This document shows, one piece after another, positions 37,751 through 52,100 of a stretch of DNA of 64,000 nucleotides. The stretch lies in contig OW028581.1 in the NCBI GenBank assembly GCA_932294295.1, forward strand, positions 39,337,995 to 39,401,994. The letters are read 5' to 3'. This DNA is from Alitta virens (taxonomy: Eukaryota; Annelida; Polychaeta; Phyllodocida; Nereididae). Position 1 is the stretch's first letter; every line of letters begins with the position of its first letter. A program made the translations under genes and the position numbers. Below the pieces are notes generated by a model. The model was not told where the DNA came from. It did not search any database and was given only the letters and a program-made list of their open reading frames with translations.

Positions 37751-37859
37751 TCTCCTGCATCAAGTCAGCCTATTATCGCTCATGGATTCACTGTGCTCTA
37801 CTGTACACAGATTAGCACACATGAAGCAATACTGCATCACAAGCATGATGAAAACATAT

Positions 37860-38240
37860 ATACGACAGCGTTGGTTAGTTAGCACCTAACTCATAGGTTG
37901 CAGCACTCTAACAGTCACCTGGTGACTATGTGCTGAATTCTTTTGTGGAGGATGTTCAGTCTCTCCCGAAAGGCGGTGCCACGATCCGGTGCGAAGCTCT
38001 CTGGTTCCCGGAGTGAATAACACTCAGGTTGGGTCTGGCGAGTTCTACGTAACTTTCTGATTAATAAGACCGACCTGTATCTATTCTTAAGACAGGAACG
38101 AGTCAGGTGCGAAGCGTCCTTTCTGATGACTGATTTACCGCTCCCCTAAAACCGGGGAGGAAAATGACTATGTGCGTCGTCTGCTCACAAAAGTAGTGCT
38201 ATTCCTACGCATGTGTTCTTTTGTTCAAGTAGTCACTCAC
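37860..38240. other. GC-richer block with hairpins, unidentified
   Basis: The block stands out from AT-rich flanks. GGTGCGAAGC occurs at 37988-37997 and 38106-38115. Two clean hairpins are visible: CCTGT/ACAGG (38074-38078 with 38092-38096) and CTCCCC/GGGGAG (38141-38146 with 38154-38159). I do not recognise U1, U2, U3, U4, U5 or a hammerhead ribozyme. An LTR, a structured RNA gene, or 3' UTR of the channel gene on the other strand are all possible. Confidence 0.3.
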
Positions 38241-38714
38241 TATTAAACTCCTGCAAATGTCGTCTCTAGCTCAAAACTATATCAATGCTACGAAATTGTA
38301 CAATTTGAGACGGGAATTCTATCAACTGTTCCAGGTATTATAATTGGGGTTTGATTGAACAAGCGTTGTAACGGCATTGCGATGCCTTTTTAATGATCTT
38401 TTGCCACTTGCATCAGTTCGTAGAAAGACCAATGTTACACACCAGACAAGCACCATCTTTCGGTTAAAAATTGGAGGATCTTGGAACTTCTGAAAAAGGA
38501 GTAACCCAAGGGGGAAATCAGAACTCAGTCTTCAAGGCTGTAGGTGCACGACTAACAACTGTGCAGTTATGGATATTAAACGAGAAGGCAACGCTATGAG
38601 TTGAGCCTGTGACACAAATCCTATCAGTTTTTGATATCAAACGACAGGTGGCAGCAGCTCACACTCCAGCTGGTGAGTTAGTTATGAGTTGAACTTGGCA
38701 AGGCATACATGTGA

Positions 38715-40139
38715 TCAAATGGCATGGCCCTCAGTCTTTCCTTGGAAGCCTCCCCAATAGCCTCTCCTATCCACATTGGAATTGTTAATTGCACTCTCTG
38801 TTGTAGGGCTATCTGCCGAATAATTTTTAGTCCGAATTGCCGGAAGTAAATATTTCTTGGTCACATTGTAAACTATCAAATCTAGAAGTTCAAAAATTGT
38901 CAGAACACTGGCACCTAGTAGCAAGCCGAGGAAACCTCCAACGTCACCTAAAAAAAGTAACAACAATTGTTTAAAATGTATAAAAAGTACAATTATCTCC
39001 ATGTCTGTACAAGGTTGAAAATCTTACATGGATTAAAAAGACTCAGATGAATCTCCCTGCTAGACAGAGTATCAACTGCTCTTACAATTAGAAGCAAGAG
39101 TATGTTGTATTATAATCTTATTCTGTTGTATGAGAACCATAGCAAAATGGGTTGCACTGACGATTGTGCAAAATTGTTTACAACATGGGTTGTCTTTAGT
39201 TAATTTCTGAATGGCAATTCACCATGTTGTCTTATGGTTGCATATGTGTCAAATTGAGGGTTGTTACACAATATGTACCATATGGATAACATAGTCAAAA
39301 TGTGTTTCACTGGGGATGGTAGTGAATGTTTGTTACATCGAGGATGACAGGCAAATTGGATTGCATCGAGGATGGTTCAGTTTTTCGCAACAAATAGTCT
39401 TTTGTTCTATTATATTGTCTTATTATTGCAATAATATGTGTCAAATAAGGTTAGTTAAACTTTAAATATGGATGACATGATGTTTCACTCAGGATGGTAA
39501 CATTTTGAGTTTCACTTAGGTTTTGTTGGTAGAAGTTTGTTACATTGTCGGAGATAGACAAAAAAGGTTACAATGATAAAATTTGTTGCAACATGGGTAG
39601 CCTTTTGTTGAGTTCTGAATTACAGCACACAGTGTAGTGTTATGATAGTGTCAAACTGAGGGTTGCTACACTATATCTACCATATGGATGACATGATGTT
39701 TCACTTAGGATGGTAGTGAAAGTTTGTTACATTGTGGTTGATAGACAAAATGGTTTGCACTCTAGATTGTACAAAATTTTTTGCGCAAGATGGATATTCT
39801 TTTGTTAGATTATGAATAGCAGCACATGGTAATATGAAAAAAAATTGGGGGTGGTTACACTGTGAGTTTATTATGAATAACATGATGTTTCACTTCAGAT
39901 GGTAACAATATATGTTTCATTTGAGATAGTAGTGAAATTTTGTTGCATTATGGATGGTAGCAAAAGTATTGAACTGGGGACAGATGCAAACTAAGACTTA
40001 GTCTCATGTCATACACAAATAAGAAAGCAAGGTTTTCTGATACTTACTTAGGAATTGAGTTGTTTCATATGCTTTAATTTGCTCCACCTTTTGGTATTTT
40101 AACTGCTTGAAGTACACGTCCATGTTGAGAAAATTATTG
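38715..40139 (-). CDS. Channel exons: last palm strand and TM2
   Basis: Exon 40048-40139 encodes NNFLNMDVYFKQLKYQKVEQ, which aligns with the ASIC segment ILVLDIFFEVLNYETIEQ. Exon 38715-38947 continues SDVGGFLGLLLGASVLTIFE, the DEG/ENaC pre-TM2 and TM2 signature including the GAS selectivity filter and the Glu that follows (ASIC: [20 protein letters not shown]). A cytosolic tail of about 50 residues follows. The conserved Gly before Asp-Ile/Val-Gly-Gly is Ser here because the codon is split A|GT by the intron. Confidence 0.93.
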
Positions 40140-43100
40140 CTGCAAGAAGCATAACGAGAGGATTTATGTGAGGATATATAACAGTCCTATTTCAGTTCTT
40201 GGATCTTGAATAACTTAGAACTTCTACACCCTAGAAGTACAAACCTGACAAAGTTGTGGTCCATCTTTCTCGATCTGCTGTAGATTTCATAATCATTCTG
40301 AACTGTGCCGAGGGAGTCAAGGAGATTGCTCTCTCTGGTCACGAGCTGTTCTTCAAACGTCTCAATGTCCTTGATCAATGGTTGGATGTAATGATCAATT
40401 GATTCTTTGATGTACGACCGTGCTGCTTTCTGTTGGAAATGGTAAATTTGAAGTTAATTTGTTACCTTTTGTTGTTTTTTCAATGAATTATTATGATGTA
40501 TGGTAATTAATTAATAGAGATCAGCTTCAGTTTCAGAACACTTTAAACTTTAAAGATATTTTTCTTTATTATTCACTTCATTGTTCTTTTGTACTTTTAC
40601 CATGGTACAAGCACCTCTAGGTTACATATTACCACAATGGGATGCTAAATCAGACGATGATATATTTGTATTAAATTCAAGCATTAGATGAAGTACAGGA
40701 ATTGTTGGTCACTCAATGTTAAAACTCAATACCTATATACCTGAAGGCGGTTTGGATATCTAAGCCACTCAGTAAAAACGAAATCACACCACAACAGGAA
40801 GTGTTAGCTGTACATTTGTCAGCAGTACATTCTGAGGGGTTTAGTATGTTTTTTTTTACTTCACTGTTACAATATGGTCATGCTGCCATGCTGATACACT
40901 GAAAACCTGCCAGATTATAATTTCGTTAAAGCCAGCTAACATTATTAATTTACTAACTTTTCATATGGTTTGTCTCTAGAATGACTGACCCACAATAGTC
41001 TATTTTAGTTGAACAAGTTAGTCAGTATACCACAATGTAAGGTAGGGTTGTCATCGATGTGCTGTATAACAATGAATCGAGAAAACATTGATATCGATAT
41101 TACATTTGTGCCATGATGAGCACTTGACTATGCAGCCCCCATCCCAAATTCCAAATTGATTGCCTAAGAAATTGGCTTAGCAGTTATCACATTAAAGGTA
41201 AATAGTTTCACATCTGGTGGCTCCATGCTTTTGCAATGACTTGGGAGATGTACTCCTGTGACTAGTGGTTCCATTTCTAACTGGGAATCCGGTAATACAA
41301 AATGTGCGCATATTTGCGATATTGCAATGTCGAAAGTGGAAAACTCATATCGATATCGAATGAAAAATTAATATCAATGACAACCCTAGTAAGGTGTGTT
41401 CCTGTCAGAAGCTTGTTGCTTTAGTTAACAGAGACTGCCACTTAGATAAAATATCTAATTTGTCATATGAAACAGTTTTTGGGGACAGTTATTCTCGACA
41501 GAGTTAAAATGTCGAAGATCTCAAAAAGGTTTTCAGTGTACCATCCATGCTGGTCAAAGATACTTCTGTTACACATTAATGAGAAGGGAGAACTATGTTC
41601 GAGTCAGAACCACCGCAACATCAAGAATGATAACCATCAAAATGCATGTTTTCTCATTCCCCATATAATAGACAGTCCAACGCGACAGTCCAATGCACCA
41701 GGCATTACAAGGATAGTCCGCTCAAAGTAGCACACAACACCATTCATGTCAACCTAATGTCAATACAACCACCTATATACCTGAAGCCAAAATACCTCAC
41801 ATAAGCAGGAACATCACCAAAGTCACCACTAAATACATTTACAAAAGCACATGCAAGTTGATGACGAAATATATGACGCAACTGTCTGGGTATGAACCGC
41901 ACATATTTGTGTATTTTCCTGCATTGCTAGGCAGTCTGTTGTTGGTTCTGACATCCATTGGGTAAGTATTTATTATATAAGTATATAAGTTGTTTGGTGT
42001 ATGGAATCCTTATGGTAGCATTCAGCAACTAATATCCTTATGTGGCCTCACACCACTAGCTTTAAACAGTACAATTAACGCATGTACATTGTTATGGCTG
42101 AAGTGCGGTAACGCTGAGCGTGATAGTGGTGATCATGTGGTTATATGGATATAGTGAAGTTGTGTATGAATAAGTTGTAGGGTAATCAGTATGACAGCAC
42201 TGAATTTAATTACTAAGTTTCTCTACAAGTGGGGGATTTTTTTATTTATATTTTGTGGTTATCTTGTAATGTTGTCAATATATGACAGGCCAGCTTTATA
42301 CATTTTATATATAAATGTATATATATATATATATATATCATTTATTCGCAAGGTGATTGCTGGCTGTACAAGGAATTATTAAATGAATATATCTATATCT
42401 TGTAACACCATCAATAGATTTTTTTTGAAAGGAATAACCTTTGGTTGGTAAGCTACATCTACAATGTTACATAGCCCAGCATGAGGTAAATCTAGATTTT
42501 AAGTTGAGGGAGTGAAACTAGGGTAAAGCCATCCATGAAAGTTGTAATTCAAAAACCATTGGGCTTGGTAGACACTAAAGTTTATCTACACACTTTTGGA
42601 AAACTTCTCTAACAAGAAAACATAAATTTATATATTGAGTGGAAGTGACTTACAGCTCCCTGATGTTGAGAAATTAAGACAAAATATTGCTGTTATACTC
42701 CCAATATCAACATGGAACAAACCTTAATTATATCATTTTATAAGTATAACAGTTTACTCTGATTTCCCAGATTTCATGTTTTACACACCTGAGCAAGAAA
42801 TATAAAGTTAAAAGACTATATCTCTTATAAAGAGCAAGAAATAAGATAAATAAATCAAAGGTTTTTGTTTTCTTTAAGATTTTAAGATATTGTTGGGATG
42901 TTTTGACTGTTTTAGTTTTTTTTAGGAATGACACAGACCTGCTACTAAGGCAATTACCACGGATGTCAGAGGCAAATCACAAAGTTGGAAAAGAGAAAAA
43001 AGAATGTAAAATTCAGTTAGTGTTCCACAAAATATTCTTTGGTAAAAATCTCTTATGCTAAATCATTTGTTAGTAACATGACTTAAATTAATCATCTAAA

Positions 43101-46100
43101 AAAGTCAGCCACAAGAATATTTCTGTTAGCCAAACAAAAGACCAATTACACCTTTTGGTGTATTCAAAGTATTACTAGTGCATGACCAAAGCTTTAATAA
43201 CCAGTTAAAAAATGTATCCACATTATTCCGTTTTCACTATCCAAATTTTAATTATTGCTTTCTGAAAATTTACTGTCCAAAAAGTGTAAATTTAAGGTTA
43301 TAAAAATACATAAGAATCAAGACCAAAGACGTTACATGTATGGATATACAGAGCTAAAATGGATGAAATGTATATCTAACCTTAGGAGGGTTCACAAACT
43401 CTGCCACAGGAGTCTCTCTTGGCCAAATTTGCCAAATTTCTCGACCTTCATAAGTCAGTTGCTCCGGTACTTCTAGATTAGCATTTGGCTTTTTCCAAAT
43501 CTTCATTCCTTCCGCTTTCAAGTAGAAAAAGTGAGCCTTGAAATATTGGCTAAGTGTGGCTGCGAAAGTCATGGCTTGTTCATAGTGCTGCAATGTAGAA
43601 AACAAATACATATGAACAACTCTCCCAAAGGCCTTTCTGAGATATTTGATACTGCAGTGTACAGATGCTAGAGACCATCAAAATTTGACACAAACTTCGC
43701 TTATAATTTGGGAGAAAGTGCAGGAAGGGCATATCATGATACTTGCCTGACTTCTTATAGAGTCTTTAATATTTTTGGTTGGTATAGGAAAAGCTATGAT
43801 GTGTAGATTGTCCATTGCATTAGCATGACATTGTTTTACCATGAGATCGTGCACAGTATGATCAACAGCTGCTGCCACCAATATTATATTTGCCTTCTTA
43901 CTCCACACAAACTAATTGCTGGTATATTTCGATAGATCTACATGAACACAACATCATGGTCATACAAATGGATGACTTTATTTTAACAAAATTGTAGAGA
44001 TTCAACTAGCATTGTTGTAAACAATCTTAACTCACCATCAAAAGCGACTCCTTGGTTTGGTCACAGAGTTCCCTCAAGGGCTCTGAAACTCTGGATTTTA
44101 TGCGACTTGAGAAAGTGCGAATCGTTGTGGAGGGATTTGCGATACTGTTTTCCCCAAGGACTTCCTTCAACATGTCCAACTTTGTGGTTTTGTCGTTTTC
44201 ATAGCTATTGTGAATTTGTAAAGAAATCAGTCACATATCAGATATGAAGCAAAATTAAATGCTAGCAGATCAACAGGGGCATGAACTTTTAGACTAAACA
44301 AACTTCAATTGTAAAGCTTGATTCCATCAAGGTGGATGGATGGTGGATGGATGACTGCACATTGAGAACTAAAATTGGTTATAATTTGATTATTTGAAGT
44401 AATATATACAAGCTCCATATTTACACCTGGATGAATGAAGAAATGAGTTACAAATGTAAGACTTAATTTCACCATACCAAAGTGAGGCTTGGCAACCTCC
44501 TGGGTTATCTTTGAATGCCTCAAGAAGAGGGATGTGGTTGGTGTCAAACAAATATGCCATATTGAATCTCTTTTTCTAAACATTTAGCTTTCAGCTAAAC
44601 TGATATCCTTAGATACTTACAGACTCATCTGGTTCTTGACAATGTTACTCTGTGCTAAGACCTCCTTAGCAATGTCGTCAACACTTTGCAAATCCAGTTG
44701 GTATGATTCTCCACTTGTGTTGATAGCTTCCCGGACGCCCATATTCCAATTATTGGTGGCCTCCAGTTGTTTTTTGTATTCTTTGAGACAGTTCAATACT
44801 TGAAGACTCTTTTCTGTATAAGTATGCATCTGGATCTTAAGGTCATCCCGGAGTTGTTGCGCTTTTGATTGTGATATGTAACGTGATCCTGCATTATTCT
44901 TAATATCATCAAACAGTCTATCAAGGTTAATCAAATTACTACGTAACATGCTTATATACATCTGACATGATATCGGGTCTCTGTAAAATTTTAATGGTAG
45001 GTTGGGCAGTAAGTCTCTCCTGTCATAAACCGCATAACTGGTATTTTGATAGCGGTCGTTGATGATTTTAAGAGTCTCTTTCAAGAACTGGACTTCATTT
45101 AATCCATCTGATGCCATTCCTTGTAGCTTAGAATGAACAGCTCCACGATTATTCCCTGTTAGGAACAATAGTTGCTCAGTTTCCTTGAGAGTGAGACTGT
45201 ATTTGGCAATGTAAGTCTCAAGGAGCGATGTTGTGTCATCGTACACAATTTTATAAGTATCCATGTATGCTTTGAGGAAATCGAACATGCTATTTAAGTC
45301 TGGCACAAGCACAGAAGTCATAATCACTTGCACTGCACCTGCAATATTTTTCAATATTGCATATTCCGCAGTTCGATATTCTTTATCAAGGCGTACTACA
45401 TCTTGGTAGTATCTCGACAGAGCAGTCAATGTTTTCAAATCATTGTAAAATATTGTAGGGTCAGTTCTTTGTCGAGTTTCTAATGCTTTGTCATATTTTT
45501 CTTGTAATTCCTTTGAATCAGTATCCAAAATCTGATCTACACTCATCGAGGAGAGTAAAGCATAAGATAATGCCGGTTCGTAGACTGTCTGGTTGCACGG
45601 TTTAGGACAATCATGGCTGCATTTTGCCTTCTTGTTTTCCTGACCCAGCTTGTCTGCGTAAAATCCATTGTAAAATTAATTAACAAACAAATGACCCTGT
45701 TATATTTCACACACATATCCTAACAGGGAGTTGCATTCAAAACCTATTAACTGTAACCCTTAAACAAAAATTGAAACTCTTTCCGAAAAAACATAAACTT
45801 GAATCAGACATTTCTTCTCAACTGTTTTCCAACCTAAAATGCCAAGTTACCAAGCAACATCTCAAGGGAAAAGCTTTTTTTTCATGGTTGCAAATAATAA
45901 CAATAAAACTTATGTGAAAAACAACAAAATGTAAATAATCACCATCAAAAAGTGTCCCATCAAGATCATCTGAATAAAGAAAATGTAAAAAAAAATTTAT
46001 CTTGAAAATTATTAAGCTTAAATTTGTGAGGTTTACAAAAAAATAACATGGGGTGAAACATCTATCTATTGGTGTTTGTTTATAATACTTTGTACTGCAT

Positions 46101-49100
46101 GTTTGGCATTGGCCCTTAACCATATCAGTGTATTAATCTCATGTTTGCCTTTTCTTTAGAACATTAATTAAGATAATAAAATTAGAATGCAAATTTAACA
46201 GGTATAGTTATATAGTAACATTGCACTGAATGTGATGTTCCATAATATATGCATTTATTAACATTATCAAATTTAGGAACTTAGGAGCTAAACAACATCG
46301 ATTTTACTTATATATGTATAAATGTAAATTTGTTATTTATGTTATTAGTACTGTACTTTATATACACTGACGCTGCGCTGACAGACTTCCTTGAGTCTAC
46401 ATTTTGTCACCAGGGGCTTTTTGATCATTATGCCACCTGGTGTAAAATCATGACACAAGTCATCTGCCTTTGGTTACTCACAAGGTTAGAACTTATTAAC
46501 AGCTATTTACAACATCTAGCACAATGACTATTGTTTACTCTAACAAGAGGTGCACAATTAAATGCACAACTCACAGACAATGACATCATGGCTGGGAACC
46601 AGTAGGAAGACGCGTCACAAATGCCTACGAAGGGTGGTTACAAAGCACAACATGATTGGATAATGAGCACACCTCCACTTTAGCCATATATGGAACATAG
46701 GGGCGCTGCCTGTCGAGCGCTTCAGCAGTTTGAAAATCATCATCTTACCTGGGTCCTTATTAGGATGTCTAGTAATGAAAGTTCCACTAATGTTTCCTTT
46801 GCAAGAACGATCAAAAAATCATAATTGTGAGTTGCACACTCAATGCAATGGACACTCAGGCTGGTACAGGGATGAGGGGTTTAGCCAAGCACACAGTTAC
46901 ATTGCCAAGGGTTTAATGTACAGAGGGGGTCTTTTATGTGCTTTGTACAAAGTTATGTTATATATAGTTTAATACGATACGTTTTATGCGAGTTAACCTT
47001 GTGCATTGAAGATAAACAGCTTTAACATGAACATTACCTTAGAGTTATGCTACATTTAATTGATAAACGTTATATTGGTGAAACAATTGCCTCATGTTTA
47101 ATTATTAGTGTGTGCACTACCATGCTAAGTTCAACTACATGTCAAATTACATCTATTTTTACTAGAAACAACATAGTGCTATACTACTCAGCTACCTACT
47201 AGTTCTGTCATCTTGCTACCTTCTCCTGTCAATCCAATCTACTGAAGAAAGTCTGAGTACTATTCTTTGTTATTTTGATTTTATAATGATCAAGGCATTC
47301 TGGATTAAGTAAGAAACACCTCCCTGGTAGAATTAGTGTGACATATAGCTTAGTAAATTTAGTAAATTAAAACATTGTTTGTAACAGCATTATTTTACAT
47401 CAATGTGCAAAAACTAACTTTCTTGAACAAACTGGCATCATTTCAAAAGATTAAATTATCATTAAATAGTCAATAGTCATTTTGGGCCTTACGGTAAGGT
47501 CAAATGCCTTTTTAGAATCAACAAAGCAAGATGCCAGAAATGTCCCCTAGAAAGTTACTACAATCACATTTATGTGTGCAGACGCCACAAATATTCACAA
47601 ATCCAGGTGCACCTAGTCAAGCACTGTGAATGATGGCCACTCATAAGCTCAAGCAAATTAGAAAAATTTTCAAATTAAGCAGACAACATGTTATCATTTT
47701 ATCACCTGTACATTGTTATGTCTCATCTTTGTTTACAATAACACATATTTATGGTATCCAAAATTAAAAGTAATGATGTCAACCAGGCAACACATGCATT
47801 TTTTGTTTAATGCAATTAATCTAACGTATAAATTCTAAGCTATGTTGTTAAAGATGAGACATAACTTTTATGAAATGTTAAAATTGTTCTTGCATCTAAT
47901 GTTACTAATATTGTACCATACAAGTACACAATTTACTAAGATCATGCACTATATTTACTGTCCTTCAATAAAAAAAAAAATGAAATGATAAATTCATTTG
48001 TTATTTTGCTCTGCGTTAAACTCACTCAGTGTAACTACTGCACATTGAAAGTATTCAGTGAAGTTGCAAATTGGGGGGTCATCTGAAACATATGAAAGGA
48101 TAAACAATGCACAAGCATCAGAATCCACCTTATAAATAACAATGTTGGTAATAGTGACAATACTAATTAGCAATGGTGAGATTATGGGGTAAAAACTGAC
48201 ATAATCGACAGTGTGACATTGCCTTTTTTTACCAGGGACAAAGTGACGCTGAAGCTCTTAAATAATGACGGACATACATGTAAGAAGACTGCCTCATTAA
48301 AGAGTGACAGGCGACAGTTTTGATATTCTTTGTTATTACTTACTAAGATAAAAAGTGACATGCAACATTAGAATTTCTTTTAAATGGGACATCGCTTCCT
48401 ATTTTTGGGAATGGGTAACAGGTTTGATACCCAAGGCACAAATGTTTTCTCAGGTGACAAATGTCACTTCTATATACAATCTGCCACAGCTAAACTCGGT
48501 AATATTAAAAATTCTAGTTATTATTCTTTAAAACACCTTGGTAGCCAATTATCAGAAACTTATCGAAGTCAATAAAGTATGCAGACTCTTAAATCATAAT
48601 CGCTTACGATTCGCCAGACGACCCTTCTTAAAATAAGAAAGGTATAATTACCCGTGCCGGGTATGCTAGGCATATAAGCATCCCTGCAGGAACAAGAATT
48701 GGTCAATAGTTCAGTTTCACAGTCCACCGTACACCAGCTGTACATGTAGTCATCGAAGTAAGTCAGGTTTTCCACATCACATTCTCCCCAAGGATATTTG
48801 AGGTTCACCGCCTGAAATTATTAGGTAATGTAAAAATATGAAGGAAAGTGTTTATTGAGCCTAATTATATTTCATCTGTAATAATCTTCTATGGAGGGAT
48901 GAGTAGCCCGAGACATTTTTTGTAAAGCCTGATGATGTTTGAAATTCTCTGTTTCGGGTCCTGACTCCGATTGCCAGCAATTTCAATAACGATTTGTGTA
49001 AGACGACTTTTAGCAATCTGATGAATATATCTTCTGGAGGCAAGGAACTGTCTTCCTCAGGCTTCAAGTACTTGCATGGATTCAGAGATCGTTAATAATA

Positions 49101-52100
49101 TGTAGTATACATTCAAGATTTCTATTAGTCAATGGCCTGAACACCTTTGAGATCTCAGCTGGGATGCCATTTCAGTGATATGGTTAAAACCTTTTGTACT
49201 CACATCATTTCTCATGATCCCAACCAGAGCATGAAGACCAGGACTAATGGCAAATCCAAGATCCCTCACTTGCGGTAACTCCTTGGTGGAATGCAGAAAG
49301 ACCTGGATAAAAAGATCAAAATTAGATTAATTGTGTTTTAAAAATAAATTTATGTTCTTCTAACTGTTGATAAAACCTGATTCATTCATAACACCATTAA
49401 CACCTTCTCATCCCAAGTATTCTTATAAGCTGAAATAATTTGCTGTTTTACTGTTGATTTAACCTATCTTCTTCCGTTACACCATTATAGGGCCAGCTAA
49501 GAAAAGTACAAGTTTTTTAAGTATTTTCCCCTTAATTTGAAATTATCAAGCCCCTAAACAGTGAATTGGTAAGGTACTAGCCCAAATATGCTTCCATGTT
49601 GAACTCAATACCCTACAGGGCATACAGTGGTTTTTGTAGTTATTCATTTAACATAGTATGGTTGATCCTGATTGTTTCAACTGAGCATAAATTAGGCAAC
49701 CTACCTTGATACCAGCATCAGTATTAGGACCCAGCATGTACTCATATTGCTCAATGTTCAGCGTGAGCCTGAGACCAAATCTCGCTCCTGTCTTCTTGGT
49801 GCTGAATTCTCTCATCTCTGCATTGTTGAATGTATAGCAGAGACCATAATCTGTGGGTTGGCTGGTGAAGTTCACTTGGTCACAGTTTTGTCCATCCCAC
49901 TCACATCTACAAGTTATGTTATATCAGAATGAAATATACCAAGGAACGTGCGTGTTATTTTGTATGATATAACTAAGCAGTTTATAAGCAAATAACCCTC
50001 TCTTACTTGTAAATAAAGTCTTCGGCTTGATGGCCCAATTTGTGGTACATCTCAGTTAAGTTTGTGATAGGATCTGAAACAGAAGCAAAACATTTATTAT
50101 GAACAATAGTATCACTTGTTATCTTATTCTGTCAAAGCAACACAAGTCTGAAGCCTTCAGTATCCTCTCATCAGTTCATTAGCTTAGCTAAAAAGTCTTT
50201 ATTATTTAACAATGAAATATTTTAATAGGCAGGTAATATGTCGTTGATTATCAGTCATACTCTTATCACACCAAGAATGGAGCAGCAGAAAATATAAAAC
50301 TTGTCAGTGACAATTTACTAAAGGTATCTTGTTGTTTTCCAATGATCATTTCCATCTAGTCATCGCAATGGTCATTTGTTATCGCAGAGAATCAAACAGA
50401 CAATGAAAAACTATAGCATTGTGAATCAAGATGTCATATTTTAGTCCATTTTGTGCAGCTCAATTTTTTTTATTAAAACAACTAGATTTTCATGTGCATC
50501 CTACTATACCTTTTATATTGTATTAATAATGCTAACAACATTGAACTCACCAATAGTGACGACCTCATCAGTAACTTCATCCTGGTCAGTCGAGTCCTTC
50601 TTCTGGTCATCCTCTTGCTTGTCATCCTGCTCTTCCTCTGTTTTTTTTTATTTTTATTTTTTGGTCAAGATAAAAGATTTTAGTGAACAAGTAATGTATC
50701 ATGGTCAGTGTAAATTACTACAACAATAAGACCCATAGGAATCATAAGATACAACAAGTCCTTTGCTGCCCTTTGGTAGTAGAGGCATTAACATTACACA
50801 CCAGCGACAGTAATTCTACAGGTTGAGATGCTAACAGAATTCCATTCCCTCAGTAGCCCATAACTTCAACTAGGTCCCAACAACTTACACTTTAAATGTA
50901 GAAGAGAACTCGAAATGTTCTTGTACATTTCTCGTTTATAAATATGACAGCAAAGCAAGATTTTCTGACTTTCCCTATGATTTTGTAATTTCTACACAAC
51001 TTACGAGGGCAATCTTTGGGGTTCTCATCTTCACCTCCAGGACAGTTGGCCACTCCATCACACTTGTGCATATCCGCTGGATAGCATGCCATGATGGAAG
51101 TACACATAGCGCCGTCTTTGGAACAGTCTGGAAATCACAGATGTTGTGCGGTGATGCGAGTGATATAAACAGGGATAGTTCTCAGTGCAGAAGAATTATC
51201 ACATTGATTATTTCAAGAGAGAAACTTCCTCAAGCTACTCAACATTGCAAATTAAGTCCATTTTGAAATTCTGGGAGTTGGGGAGGTGTGGAACTGGATA
51301 TCAAAAGCAGGTATATGATACGATACTCACTTTGATATTTTCTTACACTACTCAACATTATCTGCGATTATTCTGATGAAGGAGATATAATTTGTCCTGG
51401 ATAAAACCCTTGAGGCTGCAGCTTTAAAAATCACACTTCCACAAAAAAACATGTTAACATATTTAGGCCAGTGTTTACACTAGTTTACTGGTACCATTAT
51501 CTATATATATGCATGGAAATTATAGGAAATCAGGTTATGCAACCATTTTTTGTGTTGCAATACACAAGACAAAATATGAGATCAGTCTTCAGCAGCAGAG
51601 GTCAGAAACCTTTGAGCACAAACAACAAAAAGCACACAATGTCTATGATCTAGGTTGGCTTCCTAGAATTTGGTGCTCAGATGTCTTGATCCTCTTCATC
51701 TCTTTTGTATTCAGGCTAATAAATTAAAACCACATCTTTATCCGCCTTTTTGGTATACTAATAAAAGCTTCAAAGCATCAAGAGTCCTGGAAGTGAGCCT
51801 ATCATCAGATGTACAGGAATGATGTAGCTAATACAGGTTTTTATGAAATGGCTGAGACATAAGACACTGGGTAAGATATGGAACTGCAGTCCAACAGCAT
51901 TTTTGTTTAGTCTTCATGTGAAAGAGTGCCTGTCTTGGAATTAGCTACATCCATAAGAGTCATTGACTGCATTTCCTTTGCATATGAAATAATAATACCT
52001 TAGTTATGATGCGGTAGTTTTAGTACTCACTGAGAGGTGGGCACATTCCTGGGGTTACACGAATGTCATCAAATCCTCCTCGGAAATCATCTCCATTCAA

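Noticed and set aside
37456..37815. 119-residue open frame on the plus strand
   Set aside because: Composition looks random, it covers the CRE and TATA motifs, and I see no similarity to any family.
38120..38165. Hammerhead ribozyme (CTGATGA followed by a stem and GAAA)
   Set aside because: The stem is not adjacent to CTGATGA and the third helix is missing.
44617..45546. Independent helical protein gene (prominin-like or similar)
   Set aside because: The frame is open upstream of its first Met to an acceptor at 45654, and that part carries the DEG/ENaC thumb motif, so it is an internal exon of the channel.
48861..49067. Possible extra channel exon
   Set aside because: The flanking exons 49204-49302 and 48652-48811 already join in phase 0 and align without a gap to the ASIC sequence; this frame has no similarity.
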